Shown in pieces: positions 9,633-17,334 of a stretch of DNA of 64,000 nt (position 1 is the first letter of the stretch; every line of letters starts with the position of its first letter). Below the pieces are notes generated by a model. That model had not been told where the DNA came from and did not search any database. It was given only the letters and a program-made list of their open reading frames with translations. Location: positions 62,001 to 126,000 of the forward strand of contig NZ_JALJFG010000011.1 of the NCBI RefSeq assembly GCF_023242475.1, written 5' to 3'. The position numbers were made by a program, and so were the translations under genes. The DNA is from Pseudomonas sp. MWU15-20650 (lineage in GTDB: Bacteria > Pseudomonadota > Gammaproteobacteria > Pseudomonadales > Pseudomonadaceae).

Positions 9633-11882
9633 TTAGCTGAAGGTGTAGCGGCTCAATGGCAGGCTGCGGATGCGCTGGCCGGTCAGTTGCGCCACCGCAT
9701 TGGCCACTGCTGGCGCGACGGCGGGCAGTGGGGGCTCGCCGATGCCGCCCATTTTTTCGCCACTCTCGACGATCCGCACGTGCACCCGCGCCATACGCGA
9801 AGGCGGCAAGACCGGGTAAAGGTCGTAATTGCGCGCCCGTGGCTTGCCGTCCACGTACACCGCTTCTTCCAGCAATGCTTGCGACAGCCCCAAGGCCACG
9901 GCCCCGTTGACCTGCGCCTCGATAATCGCCGGGTTGACGATGCTGCCCGGGTCAATGGCCTCCCAAATGTCATGCACCTTGACCTGGCCGTTTTCGATCG
10001 AGACTTCGGCGATCACCGCAGCGTGGGAGCCGAATGGCGAGGCCATGGCGACACCACGGGCACGGCGGGTGCCGTCTTCGGCGGTGAAGGGGCCACGTTT
10101 CCAGCCACCGGACAGCTCGCCTACCGCTTGCAGCAGGGTGGTCAGCCGTGGGTTGTCGCGTAGCAGGTGCAGGCGCAGATCAAAGGGGTCATGGCCGCCC
10201 TTGTCCGCCAGTTCGTCGAGGAACGCTTCGTAGAAGAAGTCATTGAGCGAATTGCCCACTGAACGCCAATAGCCGAGCATCACCGGGCCTTTGACGTAGA
10301 TCTGCGCGATACGCTTGTTGGGGATTGCGTAGGCTTTGCCCGACAGCCCTTCGACGGCCGTAGGGTCGACTTTGTCGCCCTGTTTGCCCGCGAGGGCTTC
10401 GGTAGGGCCTTCGGTGGCGCTGACCGCCTCGATGGCCACCGGCAAGCCCTGGGCGTCCAGCGCGGCGCGGAACTTGACCACGGCGACCGGGCGCAGCACA
10501 TCGCGCAGGAATTCTTCTTCGCGGCTCCAGATCAGCTTGATCGGCCGCCCCACAGCCTTGGCCAGTGCGATGGCCTGCGGATAGGGGTTGGCCGAGTCAT
10601 AAAGGAAGTGCCGGCCAAAAAAGCCGCCCAGCAGCGGTGAGTGCAGGGTGATTTTCGCGGGGTCGAGGCCGGTACGCTTGGCGATGTCGGCGCGGAACAT
10701 GTCGGGCGCCTGGTTGGGCAACCACACCTCCAGCGTACCGTCGGGGTTGAAGCGTGCCAGGGCCGAGGGTGGCTCCAGCTGGGCGTGGTTGAGGTATTGG
10801 TTGTGATAGGTGGCTTCGACGTTGGTCTTGGCGCCGGCCAGTGCGGCGGCTACATCGCCTGCGGTTTCGTCGTCGCGGGCCGGGCCCTGCTGAGCGGCGA
10901 GAAAGTCGCGGTGCTTGTCACTGGAGAAGTCGGCGGGCATGACCCGCAGCGTCGAGTCGGCCGCCGCTTCCTGCCATTCGACCTGGATCGCTTCGACCGC
11001 GCGCTTGGCGTGCCACCAGCGTTCGGCAACCACGGCCACTGCGCCGGGCAGTTGATGAACGGAATGCACGCCCTTCATGGCCTCGACTTGCGCCTGGTTG
11101 CGCAGGCTGCCCACGGTCATGCCCAGGCGTGGTGCATGCTGGACTGCAGCGTGGAGCATGCCGTCTACCTTCAGGTCGATGCTGTACTGTGCCTTGCCGG
11201 TGGATTTGTCATAGGCGTCCAGGCGTTTCACCGGCTTGCCGATCCAGCGGAACTGGCTGGGGGCGCGCAGGGTGATGGTGGTAGGGTCAGGCACCGGCAT
11301 GTCCAGGGCGCGGCCGGCCAGTTCACCGTAGCCCAGTGAGCGGCCGGAGGCGGCGTGCACCACGCGGCCAGGTTGCGTGGACAGTTCGGCCAGCGGTACA
11401 CCCAATTGTTCTGCACCGGCCTTCAGCATCATGGCGCGGGCGAGGGCGCCGAGGCGCCGCATGGTCGGGTAGCTCATGCGTACCGACATGCTGCCGCCGG
11501 TGATGCGCAGGCCGTTTTCCATCACCACGTAGGCTTCGCCGGGCGGCGCACTTTCAACCATGAAGGTCGCGGGGTCGGCATCCAGCTCTTCGCCGACGAT
11601 CTGCGCCATGGCGGTGTGGGTGCCTTGCCCGCCTTCCATGAAGGGGCTGAGCAGGCGCACGGTGCCGTCCGGGCGAATCTCCAGGAATGCCGGCACCTGG
11701 GTTCCGCGTTCTGCGGTGGCGGTTGAGGCGGCATATACCCTGGCCGAGCCCAGCGGCAGGCCAAAACCGATCACCAGCGCACCCACGGCCGTACCGACCA
11801 GGAAGCGACGGCGTGACACGTTGATGGGCTCGCTCAATGGCATATCCGCCATGGCTGCAAAGGCGTCGTTGCGCGTATTCAT
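9633..11882 (-). CDS. Molybdopterin-binding large subunit, xanthine oxidase family (isoquinoline 1-oxidoreductase beta-like)
   Basis: This 749-residue catalytic subunit hydroxylates or oxidises aldehydes or N-heterocycles. The start is the ATG at 11882, whose TGA overlap with the [2Fe-2S] gene (ATGA) indicates coupling; the frame continues upstream only inside that gene. The N-terminus has a twin-arginine signal (SRRRFLVG at about residues 23-30, followed by a hydrophobic stretch), so the folded complex is exported to the periplasm. The protein is about 750 residues without a fused FAD domain, as in IorB. IorB in the literature acts on isoquinoline, but many homologues oxidise aldehydes, so I do not assign a substrate. 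Confidence 0.9.
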   Translation of the reverse strand: MNTRNDAFAAMADMPLSEPINVSRRRFLVGTAVGALVIGFGLPLGSARVYAASTATAERGTQVPAFLEIRPDGTVRLLSPFMEGGQGTHTAMAQIVGEELDADPATFMVESAPPGEAYVVMENGLRITGGSMSVRMSYPTMRRLGALARAMMLKAGAEQLGVPLAELSTQPGRVVHAASGRSLGYGELAGRALDMPVPDPTTITLRAPSQFRWIGKPVKRLDAYDKSTGKAQYSIDLKVDGMLHAAVQHAPRLGMTVGSLRNQAQVEAMKGVHSVHQLPGAVAVVAERWWHAKRAVEAIQVEWQEAAADSTLRVMPADFSSDKHRDFLAAQQGPARDDETAGDVAAALAGAKTNVEATYHNQYLNHAQLEPPSALARFNPDGTLEVWLPNQAPDMFRADIAKRTGLDPAKITLHSPLLGGFFGRHFLYDSANPYPQAIALAKAVGRPIKLIWSREEEFLRDVLRPVAVVKFRAALDAQGLPVAIEAVSATEGPTEALAGKQGDKVDPTAVEGLSGKAYAIPNKRIAQIYVKGPVMLGYWRSVGNSLNDFFYEAFLDELADKGGHDPFDLRLHLLRDNPRLTTLLQAVGELSGGWKRGPFTAEDGTRRARGVAMASPFGSHAAVIAEVSIENGQVKVHDIWEAIDPGSIVNPAIIEAQVNGAVALGLSQALLEEAVYVDGKPRARNYDLYPVLPPSRMARVHVRIVESGEKMGGIGEPPLPAVAPAVANAVAQLTGQRIRSLPLSRYTFS

Positions 11883-12337
11883 CAGGCGCTCACCGATTGG
11901 GCCAGGGCATGGACGGCAGTGTGGATGGCGTTGTAGGTGCCGCAGCGGCACAGGTTGATCATCGCCGCGTCGATTTGCGCCTCCGTGGGCGAGGGGGTGT
12001 GTTTGAGCAAGGCGGTGGCGGCCATGACCTGCCCGGACTGGCAGTAGCCGCATTGCGCCACTTGGTGTTCGACCCAGGCGGCGACTACGCGCTTGCCGAC
12101 CTCGTCGGTTTCAACGGCTTCGATGGTGGTGATTTCGCGTCCGACCACGCCCGCCACTGGCGTGACGCAGGACCGCACGACATTCCCGTCTACCAGCACC
12201 GAGCAAGCCCCGCATTGGGCCAGGCCGCAGCCGTACTTGGTACCGGTCAGCCCCAGGTCGTCGCGGATCACCCACAGCAATGGCGTGTCGGCGTCGGCAT
12301 CGACTTGATAGGTCTTTTGGTTAATTCGAAGTTCCAT
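11882..12337 (-). CDS. [2Fe-2S]-binding small subunit of the molybdenum oxidoreductase (IorA-like)
   Basis: This 151-residue protein carries two [2Fe-2S] clusters that pass electrons from the molybdenum site to the cytochrome. The plant-ferredoxin-type cluster uses C37, C42, C45 and C57 (YGCGLAQCGAC). The second cluster uses C96, C99, C130 and C132 (CGYC and CRCG). It is the first gene of the operon and starts at the ATG at 12337. It has no signal of its own, so it would be carried out with the Tat-signal large subunit. All eight ligands are present. Confidence 0.93.
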   Translation of the reverse strand: MELRINQKTYQVDADADTPLLWVIRDDLGLTGTKYGCGLAQCGACSVLVDGNVVRSCVTPVAGVVGREITTIEAVETDEVGKRVVAAWVEHQVAQCGYCQSGQVMAATALLKHTPSPTEAQIDAAMINLCRCGTYNAIHTAVHALAQSVSA

Positions 12338-12503
12338 CGCTCACCTGCTGATCATCGGTTGATGGTGCTGTATTTTTTTATGAGGTATCGCTCAACTCTA
12401 GACCACCGGGCAAGGGCCATCTATCCGATGGTCGAGAAGATCGGAGTATCAGGCAAGTATTCGAGAGGATTGGGCTACAGAGGGGCGGGGGGGCACTGGG
12501 TTA

Positions 12504-12533
12504 TTCAAGTCCAGCCAGGCTGCTGGACTTGAA
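12504..12533. terminator. 12-bp perfect inverted repeat after pmsB
   Basis: The arms 12504-12515 and 12522-12533 are perfect reverse complements around a six-base loop (CAGGCT). They lie 21-50 bases past the stop of the minus-strand siderophore gene pmsB. There is no run of T on either side, so this could be a terminator working with Rho, an RNA-stabilising hairpin, or a protein site. The dyad is seen directly; its role is inferred. Confidence 0.5.
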
Positions 12534-12553
12534 TCGGTCGTGCGGCTGGGGCT

Positions 12554-12886
12554 TCAGCCGGCTTTTTCGTTGCTGCGCTGCGGGTAAGTGGCCTGCCAGT
12601 GCAGGATCTGCTGCTGGATGTTCCAGTGAATGATGTGTTCGTAGAGCTTTTCGACAAAGGCCACCTCGAACCCGGCGTCGACGGCCCATTCGCGACGGTC
12701 TTGCAACATCGCCGCCACCCGCTCCGGAGCGGGGATGGCTTGCTCATTGGCTTTGAATTGCACGGCGGCTTTTACATAACCCAGGCGTTGTTGCAGTGCG
12801 TCGAGGATCTGGCGGTCGAAAAAGTCGATGCCCGCGCGGATGTCATTGAGGCTCTCGCAGGCCTGTGGTGCTTTAAGTGGCGACAT
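12554..12886 (-). CDS. pmsB: Isochorismate-pyruvate lyase for salicylate synthesis
   Basis: This 110-residue chorismate-mutase-fold enzyme splits isochorismate to salicylate and pyruvate. The start chosen is the ATG at 12886 (MSPLKAPQ), since the longer frame upstream has no similarity to the family. Residues matching the PchB active site are R17, R34 and K45 (VQFKANE), each three positions later than in PchB. It is the last gene of the minus-strand pmsC-E-A-B set, 32 bases after pmsA. That order is the one described for the pseudomonine cluster of P. fluorescens WCS374, where this gene is pmsB. Confidence 0.93.
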   Translation of the reverse strand: MSPLKAPQACESLNDIRAGIDFFDRQILDALQQRLGYVKAAVQFKANEQAIPAPERVAAMLQDRREWAVDAGFEVAFVEKLYEHIIHWNIQQQILHWQATYPQRSNEKAG

Positions 12887-12918
12887 GGTGCGTGTCTCTA
12901 TTGAAGATGAACAGGGGG

Positions 12919-14145
12919 TCAGATCACGTCGAATCGTGGGCATGCAGCCCTGGCGGCAAGGGCCGGGCGCTGTTCGTGAGCGCCTGGACGGGCATGGGCT
13001 TTGCCCAAACTCCAGGCATCGGTTTGATGCTCGGCGATGACTTCGTCGATCAAGGCGTCGATCATGCTGCTGTCGTGATGGTGAGGGGTGGTGATCAAGT
13101 GTGCGGTATTGCCGGACGTCGCCAGGCAATACTTTTTTGCGATCCGCTGCGAGGGGCAGGGGAAAACCACGGTGATGGAATTCTCGTTGCGCCAGGCATC
13201 AATACCGGCGGCCTGGAAGCGATCCACCGCGTACTGGGCCTGTTCCAGGCATTGGTGGATACGCCGGCGCCAGTCGGCAAACGAGTGGCTGCGCAGTGCC
13301 GCCCACATCATCAGCGGGGTGTGGCCATTGCGCGAGCCGCTGATGGTTTTGTCATGGGCCAGGATGTAGTCCACTTCCACCGAGATACGGGCAACGTCTT
13401 TACGCTTGGCCACCACGATGCCGCAGGGTATCGGTGAGCCGATCATCTTGTGCCCGGAGACGCAGATCGAATCGATACCGTCGGCGAACGAGAAGGGTTG
13501 CGGGTGGTCGACGAAGGGCAGGATCATCCCGCTCAACGCTGCGTCTGCGTGCAGGTAATAGTCGCGACGGGCAATGCCTGCCTGTTGCAGGCGTTGCTGG
13601 AGGGTGGCGATGTTATCGACGGCGCCGCGCATCGTCGTACCGATGTTGGCGAAGATGATGGGGTGACGCTCCTGGTCGGCGGCGATCTTGGCCATCAGGT
13701 CGTCATAGTCGATTTCGCCATTGGCCTGTGATTCGACGGCACGGCATTTGATCCGTAGCAACTTGACGATCTTCGCCACGGAGTAATGGGTGTCCTTGGA
13801 GTAATACAGGGTGCCGTCCGGGAACAGTTCGCGGGCCAGATAGCAGCCAAACATATTGCCTTCCGTGCCGCCGTTGGTGACGTAGCCCCAGCTGTCCTCG
13901 AGGGCGATCTCGAACAGCTCCGAGAAGTACGTCATGACGTCCTTCTCGAAGTCGAACGAGTTCAGCACATAGTTGCTGTACTCGTTCCAGTCCCCGCAGT
14001 TGTTGATCGAAAACTGCAGGAAACGGTGCAACTGGGAATAGTCAAAGTCGGCCGATTCGGGGTAGCCGATGTTGAAATACTGGTTTGTCACGCAGTGCTG
14101 CCAGAAGCGTTCAAGCTTGTTTTGGTCGGCCGTGGATAACGTCAT
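12919..14145 (-). CDS. pmsA: Pyridoxal-phosphate histidine decarboxylase
   Basis: This 408-residue group II decarboxylase turns histidine into histamine, a building block of pseudomonine and acinetobactin. The PLP lysine is K233 (SGHKMIGSP), the ring-stacking histidine is H120 (KDTHYSVAK), and the PLP-binding aspartate is D201 (HADAALSG). The overall sequence matches bacterial PLP-type histidine decarboxylases such as BasG. It lies between the salicylate ligase gene and pmsB. A general function in histamine production outside the siderophore is possible, but the context argues for the pathway. Confidence 0.94.
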   Translation of the reverse strand: MTLSTADQNKLERFWQHCVTNQYFNIGYPESADFDYSQLHRFLQFSINNCGDWNEYSNYVLNSFDFEKDVMTYFSELFEIALEDSWGYVTNGGTEGNMFGCYLARELFPDGTLYYSKDTHYSVAKIVKLLRIKCRAVESQANGEIDYDDLMAKIAADQERHPIIFANIGTTMRGAVDNIATLQQRLQQAGIARRDYYLHADAALSGMILPFVDHPQPFSFADGIDSICVSGHKMIGSPIPCGIVVAKRKDVARISVEVDYILAHDKTISGSRNGHTPLMMWAALRSHSFADWRRRIHQCLEQAQYAVDRFQAAGIDAWRNENSITVVFPCPSQRIAKKYCLATSGNTAHLITTPHHHDSSMIDALIDEVIAEHQTDAWSLGKAHARPGAHEQRPALAARAACPRFDVI

Positions 14146-14184
14146 TTCTAACTCCTTTTAAATCGACTTGGCGACGCTGCCCGG

Positions 14185-16020
14185 TCAGGCCGCTTTTTGT
14201 CGTGTGTCTACCAGCGCCCACCAGCTGGCGAGCGTGGGCGAATCGGCCAGCTCTTCAAAGCTGACGGCGATGCCGCGCTCCTTGAGTTCCGCGGCGAGTT
14301 TCATCACTTGAAGGGAGTCGAGGCCGTAGAAAATCAGGTTTTCTTCAGGGTCCAGCTCGTCGCCGTCTTCAATCAGTTGCAGGACGCGGGTGTGCAGCCA
14401 GGAGCGGGTGGTTTCTGCGGCGAGGAGTTGGCGCAGCTGCTTTTTATCGATCTTGCCCACGGCCGTGAGCGGCATGCTGTCGATGAGGCGGATACGGTCC
14501 GGCAATTTGTACTCGGCGATACCGAGCTCCATCAGATGGCGCCGCAAGACGGGGGGCTTGAGGTTGGGGTTACGCGACACGACGAAGGCGCAGCTCTTTT
14601 CTCCCAGCCTTTCGTCGGGCATGGCCACGAGGCCGGCGTGGGTCACGTCAGGGTGCAGGATGATCAGGTGCTCGATTTCTTCCGAGGCGACTTTTTCACC
14701 GCCGCGATTGATCTGGTCCTTGACCCTGCCGACCACGCGCAGGTCGCCGCTGGGTGTGCGTTGAACCAGATCGCCGGAGTAGTAGTAACCCTCATTGTCG
14801 AAGGCTTGGGCATTCTGTTCGGGGCTGCGGTAGTAGCCGCAGAAGGTGTAGGGACCGCGGGTGGCCAGCATGCCCGGTTCGCCATCCGGCACGGGGATAC
14901 CTTGCTCATCGACGATTTTGATTTCGTCACCCGGGCTGATCGGGCGGCCTTGGGTGGTGAATATCTGCTCGTCGGTGTCATCCAGCCGGGTGTAGTTGAT
15001 CAAACCCTCGGCCATGCCGAATACCTGCTGCAATTGGCAGCCGAGCACGCTCGGGACCTGGCGGGCCAGCGAGTCGGCAAAGCAGGCGCCGCCCACCTGG
15101 AGGAATTCCAGCGATTGCAACGGCTCGGTGTGCTCGGGCGCGGCCTGCAGCCACAACGCGACGGCGCTGGGCACCAGGGCGACGGTGTTCACTTCATGGC
15201 GCTGGATCAATGAAAAACAGGTGAGCGGTTCCGGGCTCGGGGCCATGATGATCGTGCCGCCTGCATACAGGACGCCGAGGGCACCCGGTGAGCTGAGCAG
15301 GAAGTTATGCGCCGCCGGCAGCGCGCACAGGAAGCGGGTTTGTGCCGTCAGGCCACAGATCTCGGCACTGGCGCGGGCGTTGTAGTGGTAGTCGTTGTGG
15401 GTGCGCGGGATGAGTTTGGGGGTGCCGGTGCTGCCGCCTGACAGCTGGAAAAGCGCCACCTCATCGGCTGCGCTGGGGGAGAAGTCTACGTGGCTGTCGC
15501 TTGGGGTCTGGATCCAGGCCGTGAGGTTGTGCTCGGGACGCTGTTCGCCCAGCAGGAGGGTGACCTGTGGGCTTGAGCCGACTTCCTTGAGGTCGGCGAG
15601 GTAGCCGTCGTCGCGAAACACTTCATGCTCGCGGGAGGCGACCAGCAACCTTGGCGTGATTTGTTCGGCGTAGCGCTTGAGTTCCAGTTTGCGGTGGCTG
15701 TAGAGCGCATTGAGGGGGGCAATCCCCGCTTTGAACAGCGCGAACAGGACAATGTAGAACTCCGCGATATTCGGCAATTGCACCAAGGCGGTGTCGCCTT
15801 GGCCAAGCCCGCTCGCCGCCAGGCGCGAGGCCAGGTTGGAGGACAGTTGATCGAGCTCGCCGTAGCTGAGCCGCCGATCCCCGCAAATAATCGCGGTGGC
15901 CAAAGGCTGCGACTGGCTGCGTGCCTGGAGCAGGTGGGTGAGGGGTTGGTCGATCCAATAGCCTTTTTCCCGATAGTGCTGTGCTCTGTCGAGGGGCCAG
16001 TGCGTGAATTCTATAGTCAT
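14185..16020 (-). CDS. pmsE: Salicyl-AMP ligase fused to an aryl carrier domain
   Basis: This 611-residue protein activates salicylate as the adenylate (residues about 1-530; A3 core [11 protein letters not shown]) and transfers it to its own C-terminal aryl carrier domain (about 540-605). The phosphopantetheine serine lies in [13 protein letters not shown]. It resembles PchD and YbtE in the ligase part, with the carrier fused as in BasF-like or DhbB-like systems. The ATG at 16020 is taken as start; a GTG at 16029 is in frame. It lies 25 bases after the pmsC stop and 39 bases before pmsA. Confidence 0.93.
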   Translation of the reverse strand: MTIEFTHWPLDRAQHYREKGYWIDQPLTHLLQARSQSQPLATAIICGDRRLSYGELDQLSSNLASRLAASGLGQGDTALVQLPNIAEFYIVLFALFKAGIAPLNALYSHRKLELKRYAEQITPRLLVASREHEVFRDDGYLADLKEVGSSPQVTLLLGEQRPEHNLTAWIQTPSDSHVDFSPSAADEVALFQLSGGSTGTPKLIPRTHNDYHYNARASAEICGLTAQTRFLCALPAAHNFLLSSPGALGVLYAGGTIIMAPSPEPLTCFSLIQRHEVNTVALVPSAVALWLQAAPEHTEPLQSLEFLQVGGACFADSLARQVPSVLGCQLQQVFGMAEGLINYTRLDDTDEQIFTTQGRPISPGDEIKIVDEQGIPVPDGEPGMLATRGPYTFCGYYRSPEQNAQAFDNEGYYYSGDLVQRTPSGDLRVVGRVKDQINRGGEKVASEEIEHLIILHPDVTHAGLVAMPDERLGEKSCAFVVSRNPNLKPPVLRRHLMELGIAEYKLPDRIRLIDSMPLTAVGKIDKKQLRQLLAAETTRSWLHTRVLQLIEDGDELDPEENLIFYGLDSLQVMKLAAELKERGIAVSFEELADSPTLASWWALVDTRQKAA

Positions 16021-16045
16021 GAAGGTCACTGCTCAAAAGTGGAAA

Positions 16046-17191
16046 TTAGTGGGCCAATCCGCATGCACGCAGCATGGTGCCAAGCTTGGTCTGGACTTCT
16101 GCCCATTCGGCGTCGGGGCTGGAGGCTTCGACGACGCCGGCGCCGGCGAACAGGCGGACCTGGTTGCGCTTGATGGTGCCGCAACGGATGGTCACCACCC
16201 ATTCGCCGTTACCCTGGGCATCGCACCAGCCCACCATGCCGGTGAACAGGCCACGTTCGAAGGGCTCGACGAAGCGGATCAGGCGCCGGGCACGCTCGGT
16301 GGGGAAACCACACACGGCAGGGGTCGGGTGCAGGCGGCAGGCTAACTGCAAGGCCGAGACAGTGGGGTCGGCCAAGCGGCCTTCGATGCGGGTGGAGAGG
16401 TGCCAGAGCGCAGGCGTGCTGATCAGGCTGGGACGTTGGGGCACGTTAAGTTGCGTGCACAGTTCCCCGAGTTGGCTGGCAATGTCCTCGGTCACCAGGC
16501 GGTGCTCGTAGTGGTCCTTTTCCGAGTTGGATAACCAGTCTGCGTTGCGCTGGTCCGCTTGCGGGTCGGCCATGCGTTTGGCCGAGCCTGCCAACGGGTT
16601 GGAGATGAAGTTCAGGCCATCTTTATGGATCAGCAACTCAGGGCTGACACCGATCAACGTCGCACCGTCCGGCATGGGCACGCGGAAGTGATAACCGCCT
16701 GGGTTCTGCGCCCGCAGGTTATTTTGCATGGCGCCTACATCGACATCCTGCGCAAACAACAACTCGCGCTGCACCGAAAGCACGGCTTTGCGCACGTCGC
16801 TGTGGCGGAAGTTGACGATGGCGTGTTCGACCGCGCGCTTGAAGCCTTGCTCGTCCGGTATGTTCTTTTGTTCAAGCAGCTCGGGAAGGCTGGCGACCGT
16901 GGTTTTCACCGCGCCGCGTCGGGCCTGCCATTCGGCGTGTTCGGGGATGTAGAGGCAGGACGCTTCTGCGGGGTCGAAGGGGATGGCGCCCACGACAATC
17001 GGGTTGGCTTGGCCTGCTCTGCGTGCCTGATCGAAGGCGTGTGTCAGGGTTTTTTGGAACAGACTTGCCGCGTTTTCGCCGTCGATGGCCGGTGTTTCGA
17101 TTCTTTGCAGCATGCCGCTGACAGCGAGTTCGCGGTCACCGGAAGTGAATGAAAAACTCTCTTTGGCATCAAGCTGTTGCACCTCATCCAT
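16046..17191 (-). CDS. pmsC: Isochorismate synthase
   Basis: The enzyme converts chorismate to isochorismate, the first step to salicylate. The 381-residue product carries the chorismate-binding domain with family signatures, including RHRLVTEDI-like spacing (EHRLVTEDIASQL), LHPTPAVCGFPTERA and RLFAGAGVV. I chose the ATG at 17191, preceded by AGGA eight bases upstream. An ATG at 17221, which has GGAGG ten bases upstream, would add ten residues. It is the first gene of the minus-strand operon, and a strong Fur-box match lies at 17263-17281, just upstream. Repression by iron is therefore expected. Confidence 0.93.
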   Translation of the reverse strand: MDEVQQLDAKESFSFTSGDRELAVSGMLQRIETPAIDGENAASLFQKTLTHAFDQARRAGQANPIVVGAIPFDPAEASCLYIPEHAEWQARRGAVKTTVASLPELLEQKNIPDEQGFKRAVEHAIVNFRHSDVRKAVLSVQRELLFAQDVDVGAMQNNLRAQNPGGYHFRVPMPDGATLIGVSPELLIHKDGLNFISNPLAGSAKRMADPQADQRNADWLSNSEKDHYEHRLVTEDIASQLGELCTQLNVPQRPSLISTPALWHLSTRIEGRLADPTVSALQLACRLHPTPAVCGFPTERARRLIRFVEPFERGLFTGMVGWCDAQGNGEWVVTIRCGTIKRNQVRLFAGAGVVEASSPDAEWAEVQTKLGTMLRACGLAH

Positions 17192-17262
17192 GTCATTCGT
17201 CCTAAGGGTGCCCGTTCTCATTTGCAGAAAGCCTCCGTGGCTTGTGATCAAAAAAATACGAC

Positions 17263-17281
17263 TTGAATTATAATCATTATC
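17263..17281. promoter_or_regulatory. Fur box between pmsC and the Cy-Cy-A-T NRPS gene
   Basis: The 19 bases match 15 of 19 positions of the classical Fur consensus GATAATGATAATCATTATC, including the unbroken run ATAATCATTATC. The site sits in the 143-base divergent gap between pmsC (minus) and the NRPS gene (plus), where one Fur dimer could repress both promoters under iron-replete conditions. The match is counted from the sequence; binding is inferred. Confidence 0.85.
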
Positions 17282-17301
17282 GTTTTTAATAGGTGACGCT
17301 A

Positions 17302-17313
17302 ATCATTTAGATT
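17302..17313. promoter_or_regulatory. Motif ATCATTTAGATT shared with the receptor promoter
   Basis: These 12 bases occur again unchanged at 33453-33464, upstream of the TonB-dependent receptor gene. Here the motif ends 21 bases before the NRPS start codon and 20 bases after the Fur box. The AT-rich half resembles a degenerate Fur half-site (ATCATT). It may be a second iron-regulatory site or part of a promoter for the locus sigma factor. Confidence 0.45.
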
Positions 17314-17334
17314 TGTCAATCACATGAGTGAGCC

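Noticed and set aside
8276-9640. Plus-strand open frames opposite the triheme cytochrome
   Set aside because: These are antisense to a gene with three intact heme motifs and lack ribosome sites or known domains.
17252-17334. PvdS-type promoter (TAAAT-N16-CGT) before pmsC or the NRPS
   Set aside because: A TAAAT is present on the minus strand, but no CGT stands at the required distance.
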